Source of the DNA: Candidatus Saccharimonadota bacterium
GTDB lineage: Bacteria; Patescibacteriota; Saccharimonadia; Saccharimonadales; Saccharimonadaceae
Assembly (NCBI GenBank): GCA_017480095.1
Contig: JAFVBG010000001.1
Span: forward strand, 1 to 49,924
Direction of reading: 5' to 3'
Length of the DNA: 49,924 nt
In this document: in pieces, positions 49,838-49,924 of the stretch
Position numbering within the stretch: the stretch's first letter is position 1
Layout of the letters: each line of letters begins with the position of its first letter
Position numbers and translations under genes: made by a program
The notes under the pieces: generated by a model
Database searches by the model: none
Seen by the model: only the letters and a program-made list of their open reading frames with translations
What the model was told of the DNA's origin: nothing

Positions 49838-49924
49838 GGCGTTGCCCCTAGCTTTCCCCCTTGCGAGGCAGGCAAAACGAAAGAAAAACGTATGGTAACG
49901 AGAAAGACAAAAGGCGAAAACAAA

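Overview
The window looks like a chromosomal segment of a Patescibacteria/CPR bacterium, most likely a Saccharibacteria (TM7) member. The 16S 3' end has a TM7-like sequence context, the ribosomal, divisome and surface genes are compact, DUF5663 proteins and FISUMP/PT-linker surface proteins occur, and UGA is used as an ordinary stop codon. That last point argues against Gracilibacteria and Absconditabacteria. No database search was possible, so the taxonomic call is inference from sequence character.

Layout. 1-1370: 3' part of 16S rRNA with its own terminator, a TrmH-type methylase gene, then tRNA-Ile and tRNA-Ala with no 23S rRNA. 1387-8779: small membrane and stress-type proteins, an orphan minus-strand RNA, MazG-like, zinc protease, ROK kinase, rpsA with a structured leader, an exonuclease-family protein, an FNT channel, DUF5663, tRNA-Asn, and a micro-peptide followed by a QueC-like enzyme. 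8808-17945: infB, fmt-def, priA, wHTH-recJ, rpsU, adk, map. 18054-21388: ftsA, ftsZ, an NrdR homologue without cysteines, and a thioredoxin-fold protein without cysteines. 21563-24655: ileS interrupted in frame by two palindromic elements. 24983-30403: a surface-protein locus with a large PT-linker membrane protein and an LPHTG protein. 30563-37611: rplU, parA-parB, rel, rnhA, CYTH, a KwaB-like DUF4868 protein, rpmE2 and a PQ-rich membrane protein. 37809-39339: rpsB, tsf, tRNA-Lys. 39400-47576: the division/cell-wall cluster rsmH-(micro-ORF)-ftsL-ftsI-mraY-ftsW-murG-ftsQ-like. 47825-49837: a FISUMP surface protein with an internal amber codon.

Genome-wide signals visible here: (1) many promoters place the -10 box exactly 6 nt before the ATG, so these mRNAs should begin with AUG (leaderless), while other genes keep AGGAGG sites; (2) a family of palindromic elements with a conserved apical core and locus-specific outer arms sits at gene 3' ends and inside coding sequence (ileS, rsmH); (3) a 19-bp perfect palindrome is shared between the parB downstream region and murG. 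The most unusual candidate systems are the palindromic-element family with its in-frame ileS insertions and the 24-aa peptide plus QueC-like enzyme pair.
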